Assembly: GCF_000344685.1 (NCBI RefSeq)
Contig: NW_006920412.1
Location: 1,657,384 to 1,721,383, forward strand
Direction of reading: 5' to 3'
DNA length: 64,000 bases
DNA from: Gloeophyllum trabeum ATCC 11539
Lineage: Eukaryota; Basidiomycota; Agaricomycetes; Gloeophyllales; Gloeophyllaceae
Part shown: one piece after another, positions 23,666 to 35,897 of the stretch
Position numbering within the stretch: the first letter of the stretch is position 1
Layout of the letters: every line of letters starts with the position of its first letter
Made by a program: the position numbers and the translations under genes
The notes under the pieces: generated by a model
The model's input: the letters and a program-made list of their open reading frames with translations, nothing else
Told to the model about the DNA's origin: nothing
Database searches by the model: none

Positions 23666-25330
23666 CTATGGCGCCTTGGTCGTATCAAAGCCCACGACGA
23701 AACTCCTCCACACCAGGCCAACCGCCCAAACCCGGTTCATGACCTTCCTCCGCCACCAGCTGCTCCAAAGCGGATCACTGCTCTCCCCGCGCTCCTGCAC
23801 ACCACCCTGCTCAACTACGCCTTCCTCGTCCACGAGCGCCTCCTCCTCGCGGAACCACACGCCGCCCTCTTGCGCCCACGCGTCGCGGAAGTACGCGATC
23901 ATCGCGTCGTTCGCGTCCTGCCGGCTGACGCCCTCGCTGCGCATCTTGCGCGTGAGCAGCTGCGAGCCGAAGACCTGGTCGAGCGCGAGCGAGGGCGGGG
24001 AGGCGGGCAGCGGGAGGATGATGCGCGGGTGGGCGGTGAGCGAGAGGTGCGCGTTTATCCTGGGATTTCATGGGTGAGTACGAGGGAAGGGAGACAGAGA
24101 GGGGGGGAGGGGGGACGTACCAGATGTCGTCGACGAGCCGCGCGGGCGAGGGCGCGCCGGTGTAGTTGAGGACGGCGGCGTGCGCGGTGTAGGGCTCCGC
24201 GGGCGGGTGCGGGGATGACGCCGGGAGGAGATGGTGCGGGACGAAGTAGGACGGGAGGATGAGGTAGCCCTGCAGGAGGGTAAGAGTTAGCATAGTCGAC
24301 GATGTGGTTTGGGTTGGGTACGTACGGCGTTGGCGGTGAGGTACCCGGTGCGGTAGGGCGCGTCGATCTGCCAGCCGTGCACGGTGTACCGGCCGTTGGC
24401 GTAGTACGGGTTCGCCCAGTGGAGGTTCGGGCGGATGCGCTGGCCGCGCAGGCCAAACGCCGCACTGGTCATGTTCGGCGCTGGATACGCATCTGGGTCA
24501 TGTGCAATTGGCGTTGAGGTATTGGCGGTGGGGATGCGCGGCTTGAACGGGGAGTCGGGGGTGGTGGCGAAGTGGGTGGTGAGGAGGGTGGAGATGAGGG
24601 AAGGGGTGTAGAGGTGGTCGTCGTCGAGGATGATGAGGGGCCGCGAGAGGTAGTGCGCGGAGTGTGGGTCTGGGTTGGAGGCGAGGGTGAGGTGTTCGGT
24701 TAGAAGGGGGAGGAATTTCGTGCTAGACAAGAACTTGAGACTATAGTAGGACAGCTGAGAATAAGTTACTCACCCAGGACCCTGGTCGGGCACGAAGAAC
24801 ATCCTCACGTTCCCGGTCTCAAATTCAGGACTTAGACCACCGCTTTCTTGCAGCTGGATCACGTCTCGCTCCTCCCCTTCCGGGAGGTATATTCTGATCT
24901 CTTTTGGTCTGACGCTCTGGGCGTGAAGCGTGCGCAGGGTATATGGGAGGGTCTTGCGCAGTCTGGATAGCGAGGAGGCGAGGGAGACGATGGCGATGTC
25001 GTCGTAGGGCGAGGGTATCTTTGCGGGGAAAGCGGGGGCGGTGATGAGATGGATGAAGAGCGGGACGAGGAGGAAGGTGCTCGCGAGGGCGAGGGCAAAG
25101 ATGAGGAGGAGGCGCGAGCGGGCGCGGAGGGGGCGGGGACGTCGCCAGCGACGGGAGATGGGTATGAGGAGGAGGGGCGCAGAGAGGCGGGAGAATTTTG
25201 GGCTGGCTGTGCCGCCAGAGGAAGCGCGGCTCGAGACGAGGGTGTCGTCGTCGCTGTCGTAGTCGTCGCGCTCGACGTCGAGAGAGCGCCTGGAGAGCGG
25301 GAGGAGCGGGACAGTCGCATCGTTGGACAT
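23666..25330 (-). CDS. Type II membrane protein, glycosyltransferase-like (DxD motif), family not identified
   Basis: The ATG at 25330 gives a 90-residue cytoplasmic Ser/Arg/Asp-rich head, then one hydrophobic anchor (LLLIFALALASTFLLVPLFI). The luminal part begins with DDIAIVSLASSLSRLRKTLP and continues LRTLHAQSVRPKEIRIYLP, which resembles the start of a nucleotide-sugar transferase fold. The second exon has SRPLIILDDDHLYTPSLIST, where DDDH fits a DxD metal/nucleotide-sugar motif. GWQIDAPYRTGYLTANA, YLILPSYFVPHHLLPA and PARLVDDIW follow, and the C-terminal exon holds ISRQDANDAM-like helical sequence. Four exons, roughly 475 residues. It is probably a Golgi enzyme, but sugar and acceptor are unknown. 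High GC creates long antisense frames here, which I disregard. Confidence 0.75.
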
Positions 25331-25905
25331 CGTTGCAGGCGGGCTCCAGCGGTGAGCGATGCAGTGGACGACTTGTCAGGCACTCGCGCCAAGACGCGCC
25401 GCTGCGCCTCGCGGCTATATTTGGCTTCCCCGACCCTTGCGAAGTGTTGTGGCTGTGTCCCACTAACGCGCCGGCGCTCCCCGTTGGTCATCCCTCCTGC
25501 GTCAGCCCCCGACGGCTGTCCCAACGGCTATGCCAGTCTGCTCACTGCATTGGACGGCGAGCAATGTCCTCGGAAGATGCTCCGACGGCTCTGAGCGAAG
25601 GTAGCACTAGCATGATGTATCTGAGTATTATGGTGGCTGGTCACGTTGTATGTACAGACGTTGGTACCTGCATAACTTCCAAAATAACCGATGCCTATCT
25701 TCAATCATAACTTAGCTTTTGGTGCATAGAATGATAGATAGCGTGTCTTTGGTACTTTTACCGATACTCAGCCTGGATGGAATGTGTGACGTTCGCGTGA
25801 CAGGTCGCGTTTGCATCATTTGAGATGCGTCGCGCGACCTGCCTGTCCTGATTCCTTGTCAAATTCTCTTTCCTTGTAGCTGAACTATCCATCAACGGTC
25901 ACAAC
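25331..25905. promoter_or_regulatory. Divergent intergenic region (glycosyltransferase-like gene / PRI2)
   Basis: Shared promoter region of 575 bases. It contains the interrupted inverted repeat at 25801-25841 described separately. No gene-like frame lies inside it. Confidence 0.55.
25801..25841. promoter_or_regulatory. Interrupted inverted repeat in the PRI2 promoter
   Basis: CAGGTCGCG at 25801-25809 is perfectly complementary to CGCGACCTG at 25833-25841. Inside it GCATC (25813-25817) pairs with GATGC (25824-25828). The right arm also contains the 10-base palindrome GTCGCGCGAC. It sits 65 bases before the PRI2 start codon. Confidence 0.5.
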
Positions 25906-27820
25906 ATGTTCAAAGCCAAGGAGCGCAAGGGCCCCAGCACTCCGCTCAAGTCATCATCAGCACAGGTCCAGCTGCATTCAACGGAGCCCTACCCCCATCG
26001 CCTGAACTTGTAAGCTGTATCGCTTCGCCTTTTTCTCTCTCGACCGCACCTCACCTTTGGCCCCATACAGCTACGACCTCCCTCCCATATTCGACGTCAC
26101 CCTCGAAGAGTTCGAGTCCGCCGCCCTCGCCCGCCTCCGCATTCTCGCCGAAATCGAGTCCTCCTTCGTCCGCAACCGCTCCTACGACGAGCTCAAGGCC
26201 GTCACAAAGACGCAGTGCGACAAGTACCTCACCCTCAACGCCAACTCGGCCAGCACGTGTGATTTGCAGGGAGAGCGGAGGAGAGACCATGTCGGGCATT
26301 TCGTGCTGAGGTTGGCGTTCTGCCGGTCGTGAGTGTCTCGCAGTTATGGAATGGAATCAAGTGTGTGAAGGTGTTGATTGTTAGGGAGGAGCTACGGAGA
26401 CGATTCGTCAAGGCGGAGATGATGCTCTTTAGAGTACGTTGGGATTCAGATGATACCCGCGAACGCGAGGCGTTCCTCAGCTCAAGAGACTTCGACTGGG
26501 TTCCAGTGCGTCCCCTGATCCGCGAGCTCGCGCTGAAGGCAATATGATAATGACATCGTCTCAGGTAGATGACAAGGAGAAAGAGATGTACAAGACACAG
26601 CTCATGGCTGTCCCCAGCAACATCAGGCCGCAGGATCTCGAGGCACATTTTAAAAAGGACAAATACTACAAGGTAACGACTCTCCCGCCCATCTCGGTAG
26701 GCGCATTATGAAGACACAACCTCCTCTCACAGGTACGATGGACACGAGTCCCAGATCTGGTCGAGAAACGACGAGTGTTCCTCAAAGGCGGGTGGGCCTA
26801 CGTGCCAGCGCGGGAGCAATCCAGCATGGTCTTCCAAGAATTCCAAACAAACCTCGAAAAGGCGCTCGAGGTCCGTCTGCGCTCGCTTGCCCTTGCCCAG
26901 GCTCTAACAGGCAACCCCCGAGTAGATGACAGCGAAGGCGCTGCCCCGGCTGGACGAGGACACGCGCCTGCTCCCGATTCTGAACAACCTCTCGCAGGGC
27001 TTCCTCGCGGGCGTCCCGTCCGAGTGGCTGTCGTCCTCGTCGTCCGCGGCGGAGGGCGGCGGGATCAAGGCGGAGGAGGTGGACGAGCTAGCGCGAAAGC
27101 ACTTCCCGATGTGCATGCGCAATTTGCACGAGAGTCTCATGCGCGACAGACACTTGAAGCATATGGGGCGGTTGCAGTACGGGCTGTTCTTGAAGGTGCG
27201 TGCGAGCGAGCTGAAATCGCGCGGTAAGCTGAAATGTTGTGGTGCTGCAGGTGCTGGGGCTGTCGATAGACGAGGCGATCACGTTTTGGCGGAGGTCGTT
27301 CAGCAAGATTACGGATGACAAGTTCAACAAGGAGTACCGTTACAACATCAGGCATTCATACGGTCTCGAGGGACGCCGGGCCAACTACCCAGCTAAGAGG
27401 TAAGGGTCCAATTTCCATGCATTTCACCAGAAGCACCGATGCGGCCTCTTCCCCAGCTGCCAGCAGATCCTCATGCAGGACCAGCCAGGCCCGAACGAGT
27501 CGCACGGGTGCCCGTACCGCCACTTTTCAGAGGACAACCTGCAGTCCGCGCTGCTCGCGTCGTACGCGCCGCACGGGCTCACCGCGGCGGACCTGCCGGA
27601 GATCATGCACACGGTGCGCGCGGGGCACTATCATGTGGCGTGCACGCGCGTGTTCGAGATCACGCACGCGCGCAGCGGCGGCGTGAAGAAGGGCGAGGGC
27701 GTCGGCGGCGGGGAGAGCGTCACGCACCCGAACCAGTATGCGGCGCGCAGCCGGGAGCTGGAGAAGGCAAGGTTGGAGAAGGCAGAGAGCGAGCGGGACG
27801 CGATGGTTGTGGATGGATAG
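25906..27820 (+). CDS. PRI2: DNA primase large subunit
   Basis: Non-catalytic Fe-S subunit of the DNA polymerase alpha-primase complex, needed for RNA primer synthesis in the nucleus. The ATG at 25906 gives [15 protein letters not shown] and, after an intron, [20 protein letters not shown]. Domain text matches PRI2 throughout: [38 protein letters not shown] and [20 protein letters not shown]. The C-terminal 4Fe-4S domain has its four Cys: [10 protein letters not shown], then [20 protein letters not shown], then [13 protein letters not shown], then [14 protein letters not shown]. About 530 residues in seven or so exons, with a Gly/Lys-rich tail. The next gene, CHO1, follows in the same direction. 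Confidence 0.95.
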
Positions 27821-28236
27821 GATGGGATTTGCGTACTGCAATGTCTGTGTTGGTTTTGTGACGATCAGTTGTATTTTAGTCTTGTGTACGTGGGTGATGC
27901 TGTATGAATGTTCTTTTGAAATATCAATACGGTTTCGCGATCACCAGGACTTGATTAGGACCGGACTTCGCGATGAAGTCATATGCATCCGTCGATACAT
28001 TCAGCAACTTGAAGAACATGAAAGGCCAGACTCAGGTTTTTGGAGGTAACGGACTCTGCGGCCAGGGAACGCAATAGAAAGTCATAGTACTCTGCAAGTG
28101 ACGCCCCAAGGGTGCACTGCTGTGCCTTGTGGAGCACGAGGCCACGGGCAAGAAATCATACAGCCTAACATTTACGCACAATAGCAGGCGCTGCCTTCCT
28201 TGTGCCGTCACCATCTCAACTCTGATAACGACCGCC
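27821..28236. promoter_or_regulatory. Intergenic region, PRI2 3' flank and CHO1 promoter
   Basis: No gene-like frame and no repeat seen. Confidence 0.5.
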
Positions 28237-29105
28237 ATGAGCCAACGAAAGCCGTCCAACACGCAGGGGGAGAATGGGAACGGGAACGGGGAGACGACGA
28301 AGGCGGCGGCGCTGCAGCAGTACAACGACACCGAGGGCCACTTCTCGCTGGTCAGGTATTTCGTTTCCCTCGCACACGAGCCTCTGCGCTAGCCGGACTA
28401 CTGCTTACCACGCTGGGATGCGTGCCCGCTCTCAACAGGAACTTCCGCCTAGCGGATCTGGTCACCATCATGAACGGCGTGTGCGGGTCGTTCTCGGTGT
28501 TCTCGTCTGCGCGGTACATCCTCACGAATGACCACGACTACTTGTGGTCCGCCCTCATGTTCCCCCTTGCGGGACTCATGTTTGACTTTCTCGACGGAAA
28601 GGTAGCGCGGTGGAGGAGGGAGAGTAGTATGCTCGGACAGGAGCTTGACAGTCTGGCTGACCTGGTATGTCTGCGAGCTACCATCGTCATGATACATTTT
28701 TCACGCAATATATCATAGATCTCTTTCGGCGTTGCCCCAGCTCTTGTTGCGTTCGTGGTGGGACTACGAACGTATCTCGACACTGTAGTCCTCACCGGCT
28801 TTATCTGCTGCGGACTTGCTCGCCTAGCCCGCTTCAACGCAACTGTAGCGCTGGTACCGAAGGACAAGTCTGGCAAAGCAAAATACTTCGAGGGCCTCCC
28901 CATCCCATCTTCGCTCATCCTTGTCGGCGTCCTTTCGGTCTGGACAAAACTGGGTTGGATCGAGGGTCAAGCCGGCGTTCCCTGGGGCACCATCACGCTC
29001 TGGGGCAAGCAGGGAGGAAGCGGAGAGATTCATCTGGCTAGCATTGTGTTTGGCTGCTGGGCCGCTGCTATGGTCAGCAAGACGTTGAAGGTGCCGAAAA
29101 TCTGA
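28237..29105 (+). CDS. CHO1: CDP-diacylglycerol--serine O-phosphatidyltransferase (PS synthase)
   Basis: ER membrane enzyme making phosphatidylserine from CDP-diacylglycerol and serine. The ATG at 28237 opens [20 protein letters not shown]. After an intron within GHFSLVR, the conserved [20 protein letters not shown] follows. The CDP-alcohol phosphotransferase motif is complete: DFLDGKVAR, eight residues, G, three residues, D, three residues, D (GQELDSLAD), then [12 protein letters not shown] after the second intron. [16 protein letters not shown] and [20 protein letters not shown] complete the family pattern. Three exons, about 250 residues. It lies between two genome-maintenance genes on the same strand. 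Confidence 0.95.
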
Positions 29106-29336
29106 AGTGCAGGGAGACTTATGGACAATGATGTGGTGATACTCGTACTATAGAACCTGGATACAGACGGTATTGCTAATGCGCACACACTCAATCAAAG
29201 TAGTTACGTGGTGCTATTATGACTCCCGATTCACCTTGGATTTCAGTAGCGTTACATTCACTGTGCACTGTGACCTAGGACGTGGCTTGACCGTGACCGC
29301 GTTTCTGCTGTTAGCCGAGACGCGAGTAATATTTAC

Positions 29337-29355
29337 GACGCGTCCCGGACGCGTC
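29337..29355. promoter_or_regulatory. Tandem GACGCGTC palindromes before NSE1
   Basis: Copies at 29337-29344 and 29348-29355, repeat step 11 bases, ending 15 bases before the NSE1 start codon. Each contains ACGCGT, the MluI cell-cycle box core bound by MBF in yeasts. Confidence 0.5.
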
Positions 29356-29370
29356 TCTCCTCACTCCGCA

Positions 29371-30776
29371 ATGGTTTCCTCAAACGACGTGCAACGTCTC
29401 TTTCTTCAGGCAGTCATTTCGCGTCGCGTACTCTCGTATAAACTTGCGCATACAGTCTGGTTGAAATGTATAGACGCCGTAAAAGGTACGATACGATACA
29501 TTCACCGTGAATGTGGCGGCATCATTCAATAGACGTGCGGTTCTGCAGCTGCAGAAGAGACAGTGCAAATCCCTGTCCCGCGTGCTGAGGACAGGGCAGC
29601 ATGGGACGCCTTCGTCGCAAAAGTGAACGACTCCTTGAACGACCTGGATCTCGAGTTCCGACATCTGCATGACGAGCAGAATGGAAGGGAGATGTATGCC
29701 TTGGTAAGTAAATTCGAAGATACTCGCAGTCGCGTCTTGATATCCGCGTACTTAGGTGAATAGGAAGGGAGACGAGATCGCGCAGCTAGCGACCGACTAC
29801 ACACCTACCGAAATCGCGTACTTCAAAGCCATTGTATGGCTGTCCCCCTTTCACTCCCCGCGCGGTCACTGACAATGGGAATTCCTAGGTTGAGCAAATT
29901 ATGCTCGCTCCTCACGAATCATTCTCCGTTTCATCGCTGGCAGCATTGCGCGAAGTGAATTTTTTGAAGGCCAATATGACGAAGACACAAGCTGAAGTTG
30001 TCCTGGGAAGCTTCGTGGCCAAAGGGTGGCTCGTCAAAAGCCAGTAAGTAGTGAATTTAAACATGTTGACCAGATATCTTAGGTCGCTTGTCCAGACGGG
30101 GTCGATACTCTTTGTCTACTCGTAGTCTGCTGGAGCTGCTACCGTACCTGAAATCGACTTACCCCGACGAAGTCTTAGAATGCACCATCTGTCTAGAGGT
30201 AATGCCCCCTTCCTGCTGTCGTCATTATCTCATAGCCGATTGCCCGATCAGATCCTTACGAGGGGTATCGCTTGCAACACTCGGAATTGCAAAGTCCGGC
30301 TGCACGGACACTGCTTCAACAACTACAAGCGTGTGCACTCCACATGTCCTTCCTGCAACGAGAGCTGGACAAGCGGGACCAAGAAGATTGTCCCGGTGGG
30401 CGAAGGTGCAGTCAAAGATGGCCAGGACTTCGCTCGGCGGGTGAGGAAGAAGCAGACCGAGGAGGCAAGTGACGAAGAGGAGGATGAGGATGCTGAGGGA
30501 TCCCACGAGCCCAGTCAAACGCAGGGCCCATCTCAGGCACAAAGCCAATCACAGAAGACCGCTGGAAAGAAAGGCAGGGCTAAAGGTCGACCTAAGAAGA
30601 GGTGAGTTTACAGCTTTTCGAAGCGATCAGGGACTGAAACGGATTGACCATCTAGCGCTATGGCTCATGACTCGGATGAGGAGGAAGAAGAGGAAGCGAC
30701 TGACGCTCCGGACAACTCCATGGACGTAGATGAGGAAGGACCACCCCGGAGATCCCAGCGGAAGAGCCGACGGTGA
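29371..30776 (+). CDS. NSE1: Smc5-Smc6 complex subunit Nse1 (RING-like E3)
   Basis: Nuclear subunit of the Smc5/6 DNA-repair complex, pairing with Nse3 and carrying a RING-like ubiquitin ligase domain. The ATG at 29371 gives MVSSNDVQRLFLQAVISRRV. The next exon holds VPRAEDRAAWDAFVAKVNDS and later DEIAQLATDYTPTEIAYFKA and KTQAEVVLGSFVAKGWL, all typical winged-helix parts of Nse1. The zinc domain is CTICLEPITRGIACNTRNCK, HGHCFNNYKRVHSTCPSCNE, with the Cys/His ligands intact. A Gln/Ser/Glu-rich and basic tail ends RRSQRKSRR. The first intron seems to use a GTAAAA donor (after KCIDA) to keep frame, a point that needs transcript data. Confidence 0.9.
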
Positions 30777-31057
30777 AAACATATCCATACTGCGGGCTTT
30801 ACGGAGTGCTTGGTTGCTGCTATCAGTGCCTACGCAGATTCGCACGACTGACCCTCTGCATACATTAGCACTTTTTTCCTAGTGTTGTACCACATGACGA
30901 TATTTGCAGTTTAATACCAACGTCCAACTGACCCCCATGAACCCAGGAACGTTACGGCAGATCCTTCAGAGGGTGAAGGCGCATGCAGTCAGACGCAAGA
31001 CTTCAAACGAAAGCGATGCCATGAATCCGAACTAAATATATGATACATGCGAACGAT

Positions 31058-33002
<1,945 letters not shown>

Positions 33003-33316
33003 TGCGATGTAAGTGAGGATGTAGTTGAGACGAATATGTAGCTAACGGGTGGAAGGACGCGTCAGTGGTCAATGACGCGTCCGTCAATCCATGCGTGATC
33101 TAAGCTCGCGCAGACTGGGACAGATATCCCAGTTATGCCCCTTTATGGAAACTACGGGTCTACAGGTCTAAAGCGATATATACACAAATGGAAAATCTGG
33201 GTCTGGTCGACTGGTCAATATGGTCATTCGTCTGCCACTGCCAGACCGTGACTTGTTACGACACTTACCTAGGAGTTGGCATCTATCACCGTCATCCCTC
33301 TTGCTTCACTTCCATC
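33003..33316. promoter_or_regulatory. Shared divergent promoter of RPT1 and VMA1 with an inverted GACGCGTC pair
   Basis: GGACGCGTCA at 33055-33064 is the exact inverse complement of TGACGCGTCC at 33073-33082, with 8 bases between. The pair lies 53 to 80 bases before the RPT1 start and about 235 before VMA1. No other gene fits in the gap. Confidence 0.6.
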
Positions 33317-35678
33317 ATGGCCGGCGCACTACCAAACGCAAAGAGGGACCTGCCCAAGATCAGGGATGAAGACCGTGAATCGCGTTTCGGTCAAGTCTTT
33401 GGTGTCTCCGGTCCTGTGGTCATCGCGGAGAACATGACCGGGTCGGCCATGTATGAATTGGTGCGCGTCGGGCACGATGAACTAGTCGGAGGTAATAACA
33501 CCAAACGGAGAGTGATTTCAGTACTGACTGTATTCTAGAGGTCATTCGTATCGATGCGGACAAGGCGACGATTCAAGTGTACGAGGAGACGTCAGGAGTA
33601 ACAGTAGGAGACCCTGTGCTACGAACAGGGAAGCCGCTGAGTGTTGAGCTCGGTCCAGGTTCGAAGGACGGATACTTACCAAAGCAAATACGCTGACCCC
33701 TGAGTATAGGTCTGATGGGTAACATCGTCGATGGAATCCAACGACCGCTTCGTGTATGTGCATCTCTCTTCGATCAGCCCTTTCATAATTTATATGTCCC
33801 AGTCCATCCAAGAACTCTCGAAATCCATCTATATACCCCGTGGAATTAATACCACTGCCCTGGATCGGTCGTTGAAGTGGGACTTCTCACCAGTGAACTA
33901 TAAAGTAAGGCCTCCAGCATTTTAGTTTGCCGCAGTAGCTCATCTTCTGCAGGTCGGCGATCACATAACGGGTGGTGATATCTTCGGTCGGGTATATGAA
34001 AACTCGCTAGTAGATAACCACAAGATTATGTTAGGGCCCAGAGCCCTCGGTACCATCACACACATCGCCGAGAAAGGCAGCTATGCCGTGGATGTAAGTA
34101 TCCCAGCTGAGCACATGTGCTCGATGTTAACAGCCGTATAGGACGTCGTGTTGGAGACAGAGTTCGAAGGAAAGAAGACTCAGCACACGATGATGCAGCT
34201 CTGGCCAGTACGAGCACCCCGGCCTGTATCAGAGAAACATACAGCCGATTATCCTCTCACTACTGGTCAAAGAATTCTGGACGCTCTCTTCCCGTAAGCG
34301 GATTTGTCGATATTGCTATGATACGCCATGTCAATGTCAGACCCACAGCTGTGTTCAAGGCGGGACAACTGCCATTCCCGGTGCTTTCGGATGTGGAAAG
34401 ACTGTCATTTCACAAGCTATCTCCAAGTTCTCCAACAGCGACATTATCATCTATGTTGGGTGTGGCGAACGTGGTAACGAAGTAAGTTGCAAGCCTTCAC
34501 ATTGGGAAGATCTCACTGACCTGGCATGCCAGATGGCGGAAGTCTTGATGGATGTAAGTTACTCTGACCCATTGAAGAGGCGATGACGCGTCTTATAGGA
34601 TGCCACTAGTTCCCGGAGTTAACCATGGAAGTTGGCAACCGTCAAGAACCCATTATGAAGCGGACTACCTTGGTCGCGAATACGTCGAATATGCCTGTGG
34701 CTGCTCGTGAAGCTTCCATTTACACCGGTATCACCCTCGCCGAGTACTTCCGTGACCAGGGTACGAACGTGTCGATGATGGCGGACTCGACGTCGCGTTG
34801 GGCCGAGGCACTTCGTGAAATCTCTGGTCGTTTGGCGGAGATGCCCGCAGATTCCGGTTATCCTGCGTACCTTGGAACGAAACTGGCCAGTTTCTACGAG
34901 CGTGCAGGCAAAGTCACATGTCTAGGTAATCCTGTCAGGCAGGGTACTGTCTCGATTGTTGGCGCGTAAGTGCACGACCATTGTTTTGGGTGCTGGATGG
35001 TTCTGACCGCTTGACAGCGTCTCTCCCCCCGGCGGTGATATGTCAGATCCTGTCACGTCCGCCACTCTCGGTATCGTGCAGGTGTTCTGGGGCCTCGATA
35101 AGAAGTTGGCACAGCGAAAGCACTTTCCCTCTGTCAACTGGAGTCAGTCTTACTCCAAGTACACCAAGGTCCTCGAACCCCATTACGAAGCGACTGAGCC
35201 CGGCTTCGTGGAGTTGCGTATGAAAGCCAAAGAGATTCTTCAGAAGGAAGAGGATCTCGCAGAAATTGTCCAGCTCGTCGGCAAGAGTGCGCTTGGCGAG
35301 AACGACAAGATCACCCTGGAAGTGGCTCGCATGCTTAAGGATGACTTCTTGCAGCAAAATGGCATGAGCGAGTATGACCGGTACTGTCCCTTCTATAAGA
35401 CCAGTGCAATGCTGCGGAATTTCGTGGCGTTCCACGATACGGCTGTGAAGCTCGTCACCACCACGGATATGACCTTTGCGAGGGTCAGGGACTCTGCTAG
35501 TGATCTAATGTTCAAGCTCTCGCAGATGAAGTTTGAGGTGAGTCGTTTCCCGACGATACGTGTGCATGGGTCTTAATACTGGCGTTAGTCTCCTTCACAG
35601 GGAGAAGAACCCATTAGGCAGAAGCTTGATGCGCTGTATAACGAGATTCAGGAGAAGTTCAGACAGATGGCTGAGTAG
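33317..35678 (+). CDS. VMA1: V-type proton ATPase catalytic subunit A
   Basis: ATP-hydrolysing subunit of the V1 sector, which acidifies vacuoles and endomembranes. The ATG at 33317 gives [20 protein letters not shown], and the first exon includes [20 protein letters not shown]. Downstream are [16 protein letters not shown] and the P-loop GAFGCGKT within [20 protein letters not shown], then [40 protein letters not shown] and [20 protein letters not shown]. The end is [19 protein letters not shown]. Length is about 615 residues over some nine exons. The [11 protein letters not shown] site, where the budding yeast gene carries its intein, is uninterrupted. One intron (about 34556-34616) contains a GACGCGTC copy. 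Confidence 0.96.
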
Positions 35679-35897
35679 TCGTGCTCCGGAGGCTGTGTGT
35701 CTAGAATTCAATATTAATGACATGTAATGCATCACGCCTCTCGAGCTACATAGAGGGTTGTTCCAAGCCATTGGCAGTTTGGTACTGTATCATCTCTTTG
35801 TGGCGAAGATCGCGTGTACAGCACTGCATTTTACAATCGGGCGTCTACTGTATGCGCCAACAGCGGTGCCACTCTATCTATAGACGTTTCTGTCGAC

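Noticed and set aside
24055..25594. Several long frames antisense or shifted over the glycosyltransferase-like gene
   Set aside because: High-GC shadows with Arg/Pro-rich products; the spliced minus-strand gene explains the region.
27439..27861. 140-codon frame overlapping the PRI2 last exon
   Set aside because: Shifted frame over the Fe-S domain exon; PRI2 accounts for the sequence.
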